Assembly (NCBI RefSeq): GCF_011386835.1
Contig: NW_027053004.1
Coordinates: forward strand, 1-64,000
Length of the DNA: 64,000 nt
Source: Chrysemys picta bellii
Taxonomy: Eukaryota; Chordata; Testudines; Emydidae
Direction of reading: 5' to 3'
Part shown: piece after piece, positions 38,059 through 49,487 of the stretch
Position numbering within the stretch: position 1 is the stretch's first letter
Layout of the letters: each line of letters opens with the position of its first letter
Translations under genes and position numbers: made by a program
The notes under the pieces: generated by a model
The model's input: the letters and a program-made list of their open reading frames with translations, nothing else
What the model was told of the DNA's origin: nothing
Databases searched by the model: none

Positions 38059-39854
38059 GCTCCATGCTTTGAAAAGGAGGAAAACCCCCAGTTGTAATGG
38101 GTCATGGATCACAAGGTGCCCATAATGTAGAATACAAATTATGCCCACACTGACAATAAATCTGGCAAATTTAGCTTGATATAAAAAACAAAAAGGGAAT
38201 AAAGAATTGGAAATGGCCCCCTAGAACAGAAATTCTGGTAAATTTAGCTATAACGGGGCAGATGGAGCCTCATGATTCAATGGGTGCAGTCTACTAAGCG
38301 TTTCTTGTTGCAGTTAAGTGAGACACTGGTCAGGCTCAGCAGCACCCTCTGCCACAGCACCGCAACCTTAATCCAGGCTCAGCGTGGAGGGCAGGGTTTG
38401 GAGAATGAGCATGCCCCACACTCACCCAGCAGTGGCACGAGGCTGGGCCCAGCACTCCACTCTGGGCGTCGTGACCAGGCATATGGTGTTGCAGTGCCAC
38501 TCAGGTCTGTGACTTTAGTGGGATTAATGGTTGTTGTGGGTGCAAATGAACCTACTATAAAACCCTGAAAAAGCCACTACTCAGGTATAGGCATTGTTGC
38601 ACACATTGTCTGTAATACTTTAAAAAAACATCTTACTGTGATGTTGCTTTTATATCAATAAGTAGGTACTCAGATTATATGGTGATGAGTACCACAGAAA
38701 TGATGATAAACATATAAATCAACTAGGGAGATTTCTGATTCCCCCCCCCATTATGATTATTTTACTATTATGTTTGGCTGGCTTTTTGGTTTTAATTCTA
38801 GATATACATACATTAGTGACTGTCAGACAAATGTGAGACTAAAACAGTCATAGTATTCTGTCCATAATTTAACCCTCCCTCTCCCCAAAGTTTTCTGATG
38901 TTAAAGATCTTTGAAATAAGATATTAAGTATTCTTGAATCCATATATTTCTGGAGTGAATACAGTGCATGTATTGTGCTCCTACACTGTGTTTCTAAAAT
39001 ATTTAGTAAAATGTTATTGAATTGCCTACTAGCTGTGATATATTTATGCAATTATTTTTTTCTTATTTTTGCTGTCTCAGTGCTTTAGTTACAATATTTC
39101 CTCCATCTAATCTTTTATTAATAATTCCCAAAGCATATATTTTGTTATAGATTAATGACCCCAAATAATAAATTCTCATTTAGTTTTCACAAGTGATTTC
39201 TTTTGCCACTGCAAAATGTTGATTTGATTCATAATATAAAGAGACATTTTTGAATTATGAAACACAATACACTATGAGCAACATTTCAGTCTTTCCATTT
39301 GCTTGTTAAATATATTAGATTTATTCAACCACTATTTATATTTTATTCACTTTAAAATGTTTCTTAAGCATCAGCTACATAAGAGTTCAAGTGAAATATT
39401 CTCTATTCCAAATGATACATTTGTTCTGTGATGTGATTCATAATATGATTCAGTATGCAGTTTTGGAGTTGGACCTCATTATTTAGATCTTTTAGGAGCT
39501 CTGATTATAATGTTCAGAATTTAAAAAGGGTAATGCTTAAGTATAGTAATTATGCAAGGACTCAAAACATTTACGAATGTAAACATTTACACTAACTTGC
39601 TACAATAAAGTACAAGATCTGCTGTTTTTGTGGGGAGAAGCTTGATTTAACTGAACATGAAAAAATTGCAACACATCCTAAATTGAAATATAAAACTACA
39701 ATTTCTTTCAAGGAGAAAAAACAAATCATCTAGATTTGGAATGGTACTGTACATTTTTTTTTATGAGAGTCCAGTTGAGTTTCCTAACATTTGCAAAAAT
39801 GGAAACTCAGGTAGACTATTAGATGATTTAAAGAGAGAAAAAAAAAGCAGAGGG

Positions 39855-40003
39855 TAAATTTTTCAAAAGTGCTTAAGTGACTTAGGAGCCTAAGTCCCAT
39901 TGACTTTGGATGTCGATTTCACTTGGGCTTCTAAATGCCTATGTCACTTTTGAAAATGGGACCTGGACTCCGAAGTCATTTAGGAACTTTTGAAGATTTT
40001 ACC
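39855..40003. repeat. Palindromic MITE-like repeat
   Basis: AAATTTTTCAAAAGTGCTTA, GTGACTTAGGAGCCTAAGTC at the left is mirrored by CCGAAGTCATTTAGGAACTT and TTGAAGATTTTACCC at the right. The internal CCTATGTCACTTTTGAAAA adds a second arm. This is a common reptile/bird-type inverted-repeat element by recall. Non-coding. Confidence 0.65.
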
Positions 40004-40373
40004 CAGAGCCTCCAATCAGTCAAGATTTTGAAATGTTATTGCATCTTCCCTAGCAGCCACTAATTATTGTCCAATAATTTTAAAACCTCTTGTTGCCTTC
40101 TGCCAAATTATGTAATTCTACACTGTTACTATGTAGAGATGGGTCAGGATGTGGAACTAGGCATTATTACTGGTACACATGATTTCAGCAGGACTTAAAT
40201 ATTTAACCCTCTTTTAGCCAGTAAAAAACTACAGATTATTGGCTATTCTACACATTTCTAATGTCTTCCAAATGGCTTTACAAATCTGCTCTGTATGTCA
40301 GCATACTGACCTCATATATGGCTGAAAAACAATATGGTTTTGTTGTAATCTCATTCACTTTATGTAACTATAG

Positions 40374-40725
40374 CAGGGGGTTCTCAAACATCATTGTACC
40401 GCAACCCCCTTCTGACAACAAAAATTACTACACAACCTCAGGAGGGGGGACCGAAGCCTTAGCCTGCCCAATCCCTGCCACCCCAGGTGAGAGGCCAGAG
40501 CCCCGCCGCCCTGTGGGGGAGAGGGTGCCAAAGTCCAAGGGCTTCAGCCCCAGCAGGGGGCCTGTAATCTCAGCCCCACTGCCCAAGGCTGAAGCCCTCA
40601 GGCTTCGGTCCCAGACAGTGGGGCTCAGGCTTTGGCTTCGGTCCTGGCCCCTGCAAGTCTAAGCTAGTTGTGGCGACCCCATTAAAATGGGTCTGGGGTC
40701 CCGACCCATAGTTTGAGAACCACTG
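40374..40725. mobile_element. hAT-type MITE
   Basis: Begins CAGGGGGTTCTCAAACATCA and ends CATAGTTTGAGAACCACTG. The flanks AACTATAG and AACCACAG agree at 6 of 8 bases. The interior contains CTGACAACAAAAATTACTAC and a GC-rich GGCTTCAGCC block shared with the copy at 42898-43221, so the two belong to one family. Non-coding. Confidence 0.85.
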
Positions 40726-41541
40726 AACCACAGTTTTCATTTGTATAACTTCTTGTTAAACTTGCTAGAAATTCACTTCCTGCTTTTACCCCACCACAGT
40801 TGTTTTTATTTAAATGGAATTACTTGAAGCATGAAGATGTGTAACAGCTGACTATGAAGCGGTCATCAAAAACCTTTTTATAAAAATTACATAAACATGT
40901 CAATACATGTAAGAGAGAAAGCTTACTTTATAAGACATTTCTTTTCCTGATGCTCACAGCTCTTTGATCTGAGTAACAGCAGTGCTGTGGCTACATAAGG
41001 AAGGAAACTGAAAACAGTGCAACAGTTCCAACAGATCTAAAAAGTACCTCTACAAATCTTGGTCAGATGACCTGGCAGCCTGTCAGATTTAAATGCTTTC
41101 TATTTCCAAGGTTAGAACGGCATTGAAAAACTAAACAAATGCCAAGTTTCAAGTGTCTGAATTGAATTTGGCCTCATATCAAAATCAAGATGATCACATC
41201 GGAATGGCAAAGCTGGAAAATCTCCTGAAATATAAATTACAGTTTCAGATTGATTCATTAAACTTAATGCACTACACTCAAATGTCAGCAGAGGTGAGTT
41301 TTTTATATTAGACCCAGCACACCCCAAACTATTGATTAAGCAATGAGATGTTACAAGAAAACATTTATTAGTTCATTAAGCAGTTATAATAATAGTTTAA
41401 ATTATATAACATTCATTTCTAGGAATGTTTTGATTGTCATTAAGAAAAGAGCATTGCATTGGGACATTTGTATTTCTGAATAAATGTGAGGTACATGTTA
41501 AATATGAATTCACAAACATTTTGTTAAAACACTATACTGTA

Positions 41542-41898
41542 TATACTCGTTCATAAGCTGAATATTTTTGGCAAAAAAAGTGACGCATCAAAGAGGTTGG
41601 CTTATAACTGGGTCTACACCAAAATTTGATGATTTTAAACTCTATGGAACCACGTTCGCAGCTCCCATTGGCTGGGAACGGCGAACTGCGCCATAGGGAG
41701 CTGAAGGGTTCCATGCCTGCAGACGCTCCAAGTAAACAAAATGTCCCAACCCGCCAGTGGCTTACCCTCACGGGCCGGGAGCCAAAGTTTTCCAACCCCT
41801 GAAATATAGGATCGGCTTATGAAAGGGTCATACAGTTTTTGCTATTTTGACCTATCCATTTGGAGGGGTCGGCTTATAAACTAATGAACGAGTATATA
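41542..41898. mobile_element. TIR element with captured hAT-like GC-rich segment
   Basis: The ends TATACTCGTTCATAAGC and its inverse GAACGAGTATATA bound the block. Flanking TA/AT bases suggest a TA-type target (inference). The middle, about 41645-41803, contains GCAGCTCCCATTGGCTGGGA, CTCCAAGTAAACAAAATGTC and CCAACCCCTG, which read like the interior and right end of a hAT MITE. Confidence 0.75.
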
Positions 41899-42190
41899 TT
41901 TAGGAGTTTAAAGAAATAATTTAGCCCACATAAAAGGTGCATGGAAGTAAAAAAAAAAAAAAAAGTCTCTAAGCTTACAGGATTGTATAAAATGCACAAA
42001 AGGAAATACTTCTACTCAAGGACAATGTGAGCGTGTATATGATGTTATTGCCACCACTATTTATTTTGTTATCCTCTTGGATTTTTATGCTTTGTAGTCT
42101 ATGGCCAAAATTGTCAAACTTGGGTGCCTGAAGTGAGGCAGCTAAATCAGCGGTTTGATTTTCAGAGGTGTTATGCAAAATGCAGATCCC

Positions 42191-42446
42191 AGGGCTTGTC
42201 TACATCAGTGCAGCTGTGCCGCTGTAGCGCTTAGTGAAGATGCTACCTATGCCTATGGGGGAGCGTCTCCTGCGGGTGGAGGCACTCCACTTCCCTCAGA
42301 GGTGGAAGCTATGTTAGTGGGAGGGCTTCTCCCGTTGACACAATGCTATCTGCACTGGGGGTTAGGTCGGTATAACTATGTCGATTTTCCACACACCTGA
42401 GAGATGCAATTATACCAACACAAGTTTCTAGTGTAGACCAAGCCTC
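42191..42446. mobile_element. Harbinger-type MITE
   Basis: Left end AGGGCTTGTCTACATCAGTG, right end (inverted) GAGGCTTGGTCTACACTAG. These match the GGCTTGTCTACACT terminal family used by the Harbinger elements in this window. The interior has GTTAGGTCGGTATAACTATG. No clean 3-bp target duplication. Non-coding. Confidence 0.8.
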
Positions 42447-42897
42447 AGACATCTGTTTTTCTAACCAGTCTGATGCGTTATATAAATTACAAACATCAAT
42501 TCCCTGCAAAGAGACGATAGCACGTATAGGGAGGAAAATTGTATGTCTGATGGTGTCACTTAAGTCAAACCTGAGAAGTAAGGAAACAGCTGATAAGGCC
42601 AACAATAATCTTGGATACAACAGTTTCCATCTTAACACTTCTTTGTGGCCAAAAGCCAACCCCAGTATCTCCTGCCAGAGACAGGTGTCAGACAGCTCCA
42701 ATGTTTGCCAAAACTAAGAGCTAGTCAGCCGTGCTATTTGCCAAGAACAGGAACTGATTGTTCTTAATGCTTGTAGTTGAAGGAAGGTGATCATAATGTG
42801 AAATGAAGAGCTGCAAATCTGTCCAATTTCCCCCCACAGTCTGCTCATAGGGTGGGGGAGATAGGTAATGAGAGGAAATGACCCCGGAGCTCTATTC

Positions 42898-43221
42898 CAG
42901 AGATTCCCAAACTTCATTGCACCGCAACCTTCTGTTGTCCTTCTGACAACAAAAATTACTACAGGACCCCAGGAGGGGGTACCCAAGCCTGAGTCCGCCC
43001 AAATCCTGCCACCCTGGGGTGGGGGGCAAAGCCCCATCTCCGCAGGCTGGGGGGCCAAAGCTGAAGCCTAAGGGCTTCAGCCACAGGCAGGGGGCCTGTA
43101 ACCTGAGCCCTGATGCCCAGGGCTGAAGCCCTTAAGCTTGGGCCCCAGACGCCAGCAAGTCTAAGCCAGCCCTAGTGACCCCATTAAACTTTGGGGTCCT
43201 GACCCACAGTGAGAACCGCTG
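42898..43221. mobile_element. hAT-type MITE
   Basis: Begins CAGAGATTCCCAAACTTCAT and ends CAGTGAGAACCGCTG. The flanks CTCTATTC and CTCTTTTC agree at 7 of 8 bases. Same family and orientation as 40374-40725. Non-coding. Confidence 0.88.
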
Positions 43222-43356
43222 CTCTTTTCCATCACCACTGCTGCTGCTGGGTGGATGAAGGGCACCAGACTGCTTTTCATGTAACAGTTAAGCTGCTCCT
43301 GCTTGTGAGGAGATGGCCCCAGAGTCTTTCTTTCCTGCCAAGAGGGGGCCTTAAGC

Positions 43357-43492
43357 CAGGGGTGCTGGAACAATGTGTGCAGTGGAGGTGTTGAGAGCCA
43401 TTGAACCAAACTGTAAACCCTGTATATGATGGAAACCACTTCAAGCCACGGGGTGTGGCAGCATCCCCAGCACCCCAAGTTCCAGCACCAAT
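43357..43492. mobile_element. Short hAT-like MITE
   Basis: 136 bp, starting CAGGGGTGCTGGAACAA and ending AGTTCCAGCACCAATG, an imperfect inverted repeat of about 16 bp. The interior GTGTGGCAGCATCCCCAGCA is repeated-looking. The target duplication is not visible. Confidence 0.7.
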
Positions 43493-43979
43493 GCTTTCAG
43501 CTAAAAATTTAAATAGCACTTGTCTCTGAAGATAGTAACAGTGAACATATTTTCATCAGTCTTTGGATTTAGGAAATACATCACTTTCTCAGCACTTGTT
43601 TAACAGGAATTTTGCTGTCTTAGAGGAGTAGAGACCCTCAGCATGAGGAGTCTTGCTCCTGCTTGTCAAAGTGATTCAGTTGGAGGCAGTGAATCAAGTT
43701 AAGAATCAGTTTTGACCATGCCCTTTCCAAGCAAAGTCCAATGTATTGGTCATGACTCAGAACTTGAAAAATGTATGCAAGTTACACCCCTGTTTATCCC
43801 ATAACAACCTTGCAACAGCAGCACATTCCCTTGAGCTGGACAAATAATGGATTTTTTTGGTTTGCTGGCATTTCCGGAAAAAAAAAAATGGAAAAAGCTT
43901 TAGTTTTAGGTCAAATCGAAAATGAGTGTTTTGGCAAATCAGAAAGTAAAAAAAATTTCAAGTCATGTTAAAACAAAAC

Positions 43980-44760
43980 TTGGGTGGGCGGAGAGAATAA
44001 CCCCCCTTACAACCTTTAGCCCAGGGGTTAGGGCACTCACCTGGGACGTGGGAGGCAATTCCCTCCTCTGCCTGACATGGGGAAAGGATTTGAACTTGAG
44101 TCTCCCACACTGCAGGAAGTGTCCTAGCTACTGAGTTATGGGATATTCTGGGGTGGGTCCGTCTCAGCCTCTCCTGTTGAAACTGCTACACTTTGTATTA
44201 AGAATAAAATAGTCATTAGAGCAGGAACTTGAACGTGGGTCTCCCACATACTATGTGAATGCCCTTAACCCACAGGTGGCGGCTGTAATAGCAGCAGCCA
44301 ACCCACCACCTTTCAGAACGCAGATGCCTGGGCTGTGGTGGCCCCAACTGTGCTCTGCCTCTTCCTGTCCCTGCTCTGTCCCCCACAGGCCACCACCGCC
44401 TTCCCCTGTCTGAGTCCCTCCTCTCCTCCACACCTCTCCCCTGAGAGGCCGTCACTGCCTGCCGTGTCCCTCCTCCTGGACAAGGGGGCTTAGAGGAGAA
44501 GGGAGAGTGGGCGGGGAACATGGATGGGGCCATGGTCTGGGCACCAGGGGGAACTTCTGGCGCTCGGGCCAGCCTCCCCAAATGCGGGAGGCACGTGCCG
44601 ACCATGCCTTAACCACTAGGGTAATAGAACCATTCTCATTGTCTTTCTCTGACTGAATGACTATTCACTGTCATTCACAGTGGCAATTAATTCATAATGG
44701 GTCTTGCACATCCCAGGTGAGTACCCTGATTACAGGACTAAAGGTTCTTGTATAAGGGAG
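43980..44760. repeat. Long imperfect inverted-repeat element
   Basis: GGTTAGGGCACTCACCTGGG at about 44027 is opposed by ACATCCCAGGTGAGTACCCT at about 44709. Between them, GAACGTGGGTCTCCCACATA near 44232 and TTAACCACTAGGGTAATAG near 44609 are further inverted partners. Similar tandem-inverted blocks are common in turtles by recall. No tRNA fold closes and nothing is coding. Confidence 0.6.
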
Positions 44761-46765
44761 GTCCTCCTCCACTCTTCCCAGCATTTTGTGAATCTAATCC
44801 TGTGTTTCTATCAAAATGCCTGAAGTCAAAACACAAAATTTCAAGTTGAGTTGAAATTAAATGTTTCATTTTGATATTTCTGAAACATTCTGATTTTCTC
44901 AGTTTGGCTCTAACTATTAAACTTGACATGAATTCACTAATTATTTTGGGTTGACAAACTGCATTTTTTACAAAAATTGCCCTGCTCTACCTAAATTATT
45001 GCAATTTCCTCACCATAGGGCATGTGTTTCTGCTTATATGTTTTCCTCCTCTCACACTTTTCTTAGCAAAGACCTTTGAGGGTGGGAAATGGGTTTTTCT
45101 GGTGTCCATAAAATGAGTAATGGCTGATGTTTAAATACATCAAAACCATTTTTAAAAAATGACTGATGTATGACTAAGTGCCCACAAGAGTCGCTTTCCA
45201 TAAAAAATTCTTGGACATAATCCATAATATAACTAGGATTGGCAAAATGTACAAAATATCAAACAGTAATACAACTACCCATCTACCAAAAAGGTACTAG
45301 ATCAGCCACAATATAGTAAATACATTCAATAATAAAGTGAACCCAATATGTTTTCAAGTCCTTTGCTTCTTTTCCCTCCCAAAACAGTTCTCAATGAAGC
45401 AGCTATAAATTACTGGCCCGAGAGTAATTTACTTAATCTACTTTGGGACACTGGGCTGCACTATTTGTTCCCACACCCCATTAGGATAACTAAGCATAAT
45501 AAAATATGTGAGGAAATACAAACAAATGATCATCCTTAGCAATCAAGAGCAAATTTAAATAAAACTTTTCTGTTACTAGCTGACCTGAAATAAAACACTT
45601 TTATGTTCCATAACAAGGCAGTCAAAAAGCTGAATACGAGGAAATAGGTTTTAGTGGTCTGAAGTACATACATTTTTTTTAGTTCTGAGGCACTACAGTG
45701 TAAAGCATATGACGTAATTTAAAGAACCCTTAGGAAAATTTGTGCTCTGCTTTCACTGCCATGTTATGAATTTACTGGTGATTCTGAGACATTTTCATAA
45801 ACGGACCATAACACAGAGACTACAAATTTATTCCTTTGAAACATTCCCTCCCCTCAATCTTTCTTCAAGTCATCCAGTGAAAATAAGAAAAGAAAATACA
45901 AAGTAATAACAGAAGTGTTGGGAAAATCAATTACTCAGAAAATGTATAATGGGATTCTCAAGGGACTCTAACCAAGCATGAGGGGTATCATAGAAAATTC
46001 TTCTACATCTAGTATTACAGTATAAAAGAGGCATTAGTCTTAAACTCCATTTACACACAAGAGATTAAGCATGATAGCCAGACCACAAGCTGTAGACATA
46101 ATTGGCTCAAATTTAGATCCTGTTAAATTATACCCATAAAATATATACATTTATACATTACTTAAAATGTATTTTTGTAGGGATTTTAATGTGTTTTGTT
46201 TTACTTCATCTCAGGCAGGCAGGGAGAGAGATGTAAGGTTTCCATTCTGTCCTTTAACTCAACCCACTGTGCCTCAAGCAGTGCCCAGGAGTTAATGTTT
46301 CTTGCATTCCTGGGCCCTGATTCTGCAAGCTGTTCTGCACGTGGGGCTCTCTGTGGATGCAGGGAGTCTGCCTGCACAGAGCAAAGTAGACAAGAGCAGT
46401 TCAAGTGGAGCTTATTCTTGGAACTGGAAAAACACTCTTAAGGTATGTCTATACTGGCAGAGTTACAGCACCGCTCAGAGAACGCTGAAGGGAAACCGCT
46501 GTTGTGTGTTCACACAGCTGCCTGCGCAATAGCGTGTTCACACTTGCGGCACTTGCAGCAGTGCACTCTGGGCAGCTATCCCTCTTCCTCTTCTGCCACT
46601 AAGAGTTGTGGGAAGGCAGAGGGAGTTGCAGGGCATCCTGGATCCTGTCCCGATGCCCCGTGATGCATTGCTTCGCATCCCAGCAATCCCTGTGCTTCCA
46701 TCCACTTTTGGCGCCATCTTTCAATGGTTTGTGAACTGCATGCTCTGCCTCTTTGTCCTGCAGGA

Positions 46766-47732
46766 ATGGATCCCGCACTGTTGATCAATATGCTGCTCAC
46801 TCTGACTAATACGTCATGAGTGGCAGTGAAGTTATTCCTTAAATTACAAAGGCAAGAGGAGTTCGACATTGATCTCGCCATGCATAGTAGCTACGACATG
46901 AGATTGCTTGTGTCATTCATGGAGATCACAGTGGAAGGCCACAGTGGAAGGCCACTTTTGGGCTCGGGAAACAAGCACTGAGTTGTGGGATCACATCATC
47001 ATGCACGTCTGGGATGACGAGCAGTGGCTATAGAACCTTCGGATGAGGAAAGCCACATTCATGGGACTGTGTGATGAGGTCACCCCAGCCCTGCGACGCA
47101 ACACGAGAATGAGAGCTGCCCTGTTGTTGGAGAAGCGTGTGGCGATTGCACTGTGGAACCTGGCTACTCCAGACTGCTACCGATCCGTTGCTAATGAGTT
47201 CGGAATGGGTTGACGGAAGTATGCAGGGCCATTAATCGCATCCTGCTCCAAACACTGGCCTGTTCAGGAAGTTGCAAGCAGGGACTTTCTTCCCGGACCA
47301 GAAGATCACTGTATGGGAAGTTGAAGTGCCCATTGTGATCCTGAGAGACCCTGCCTACCCCTTAATGCCGTGGCTTATGAAGCCATACATGGGGCACCTT
47401 GACAGCTGCAAGGAACGGTTCAACAGCAGGCTGAGCAAGGGCAAAATGGCTGTTGAGTGTGCTTTTGGCCGTTTAAAGGCCCGCTGGCACTGCCTATATG
47501 GGAGGCTGGACCTGGCCGATGACAATATTCCTATGCTTATAGCCACATGCTGTATGCTCCATAATATTTGTGAAGGGAAGGGTGAAAGCTTCACTCAGGG
47601 CTGGACCGCTGAGGCTCAGTGCCTGGAGACTGAATTTGAACAGCCAGAGACCAAGGCATTAGAGGGGCACAGCGCGAGGCCATAAGGATCAGGGATGCTT
47701 TGAGGCAGCAATTTGAAGCTGAAAGCCACTAA
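46766..47732 (+). pseudogene. HARBI1-type DDE transposase, disrupted
   Basis: A DDE endonuclease of the Harbinger group. The probable start is ATG at 46766 (MDPALLINMLLT). It soon meets a stop (LTNTS then stop), then continues in pieces: DHIIMHVWDDEQWL then stop, KATFMGLCDEVTPALRR, and RVAIALWNLATPDCYRSVAN up to EFGMG at about 47211. A deletion and frameshift follow, so the segment holding DGTH and the first catalytic Asp is missing. The longest intact part, 47272-47685, has the second Asp in RDPAYPLMPWLM, where the usual G before D is R, and the Glu in VECAFGRLKARWHC, then CCMLHNICEGKGES. The end at about 47732 is estimated from the family. It is non-functional by several independent lesions. 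Confidence 0.88.
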
Positions 47733-48008
47733 TATTTGTTGTTATGCTCGGGAGTGCAGCGCTTGTAATGCTAGGAGGTGATTGTGATTGGTGCAGACGA
47801 TGTACTATGAAGGTGTAAGAAAATTGCCTGTTGCTTTGCAGGGCCCTTTTTGCTTTCAATTAATGGAATAAAAGATTGCTTTCAAACCAAAACAATTATT
47901 TTATTAAAAAACAACAACCGGAGGGGAGAGAGAAACAAAAAAAGCACATCAGCACTGAGGGGGATAGGGGAAGGGAGGGTCCCAGGAGGTGGCGGGGTCT
48001 CGGGATGA

Positions 48009-49487
48009 TTAAAGATTTGTGTATGTCCAGGTATCATATCCAAGCTTCTCCTCTGGAGTCCAGTGCAGCGGGTACTGTACTTCAGCAGGGCTAAACTGCA
48101 GAGGGATGGGTGTTGAGTGCAGTGGGTACCAGGAGTCTGCAGGGCTGGACTGTGACAAGGCAGGAGTGGAATGCAGTGGGTACAGACTGGAGCCAGGAGG
48201 TTGATAAGAGTCTGTTGTTGGTGTCTGGGGAGCGCATGGGAAAGAGTTTTGTGACAGCGGCTGCAGGGGAGGGCGGGCGCGGAGCTGCTCGGTTTGCAGT
48301 GCTAGTAGTGCCTGGAGCGCATCCACTTGGTGCTCCATAATGTTTAAGAGCCGCTCCGTGGCGTCTTTCTGGTGTTCCACGTTCTCCGTTTGGTCCCTCT
48401 TCTAATTGTTCCGCCACTCCTTCAATTCCTGCTTCTTGGCTGCGGAGTGCATCATGACATCATGTAGAAAGTCCTCTTTAGTTCTTTGTGCCTGCTTTCT
48501 AATTCTGCATAGCCGTTCAGCCGGCGATAACAAAGAGGGAGACTGGGCTCCCAAAATCATATCTGTGAAGCCAAAATGCAACATTTTACAGAAGCAATAT
48601 TGTTTGCAACACACGGACCACTGATTCAGTGATTTAAAACACAGCCATTGTTCACATACCTGTCACTAACTGGCTGACTCCTGGCAAGCACACATGAGCC
48701 ACAAGATCCCCAAGATGGTGAATAACCGCAGGGGCAGGGGAAATCAGTGTTCCAGGACCGTACTGTACACTGGGCATGTGGCTCTTGGGGAGAGCCAGCG
48801 CTGTAGGGGTGGCCTTATAGTCATTACTGTACCCACATTTTCCACAGGCTGTGTTCATAATGGAAGATATCTCGCTGCTGAGGGTGAGCAGGGAATCAAG
48901 GGAGGGTCTTCTCCAAGCCTGAATCTTCCGCCCTGGCCCTTATGTGGTTCCACTGTGTGCAGCAATGGTGCCCCCCCAACCCCTGTGATGGCAGAGAGGA
49001 GCGGGAAAGTTACCTTTAATGGGGCAAAAAACAAAGCAGTTCCACTTACCAGGGGCCTCCACTCCTGTTTGTGCTTCGCCAAGCTCTGCCAGCTGTGACT
49101 GGCTAGCCTCCTCTGGGGTAGAGAAGAGCTCCTTGCTGCATGCTTCTCTGACCTCCGAGTCGTCCTCTGCCTCTGGGTCCCCCACCCCCTCCACATCCTT
49201 GTCCAAGATTTCTTCCTCCTGGCTCGGTCCACTCTTGACTGGCACGCGAGCCACTGAAGTCTCCACTGGTAGGCGTTCCGTAGCTCCTTCACTTTGACCC
49301 TGCACTGCAGTGTGTCCCGGTCATGGCCCCTTTCTGTCATGCATTGTGAAATCTGTCTGTTGGTATCATAATTCCTACGGCTAGAGCGCAGCTGGGATTG
49401 GACAGCTACCTCTCCCCAAATGCTGATGAGGTCCAGCAGCTCAGCATTGCTCCAAGCGGGGGATTGCCTGGTGCGTGGAGCAAGCAT
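48009..49487 (-). pseudogene. Harbinger Myb/SANT-like DNA-binding protein, two exons, disrupted
   Basis: This is the partner gene of the Harbinger transposase. Exon 1 starts at the MLAPRTRQSPAW methionine (49487). It encodes a SANT/Myb-like domain: WSNAELLDLISIWGEVAVQS, then RRNYDTNRQISQCMTERGHD and LQCRVKVKELRNAY. A frameshift follows, after which a second frame carries QEEEILDKDVEGVGDPEAED and ELFSTPEEASQSQLAELGEA. Exon 1 ends at 49050 before donor GTAAGTGG. The 487-bp intron ends GGCTTCACAG at 48563. Exon 2 (48009-48562) has SLLSPAERLCRIRK, TKEDFLHDVMMHSAAKKQEL, one in-frame TAG after EWRNN, then QALLALQTEQLRARPPLQPL and repeated YPLHSTP motifs. It is dead through the frameshift and the stop. 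Confidence 0.88.

Noticed and set aside
37547..38148. Overlapping minus-strand ORFs of 119-128 codons
   Set aside because: Low-complexity (runs of Ser/Leu from the AG repeat) with no family match.
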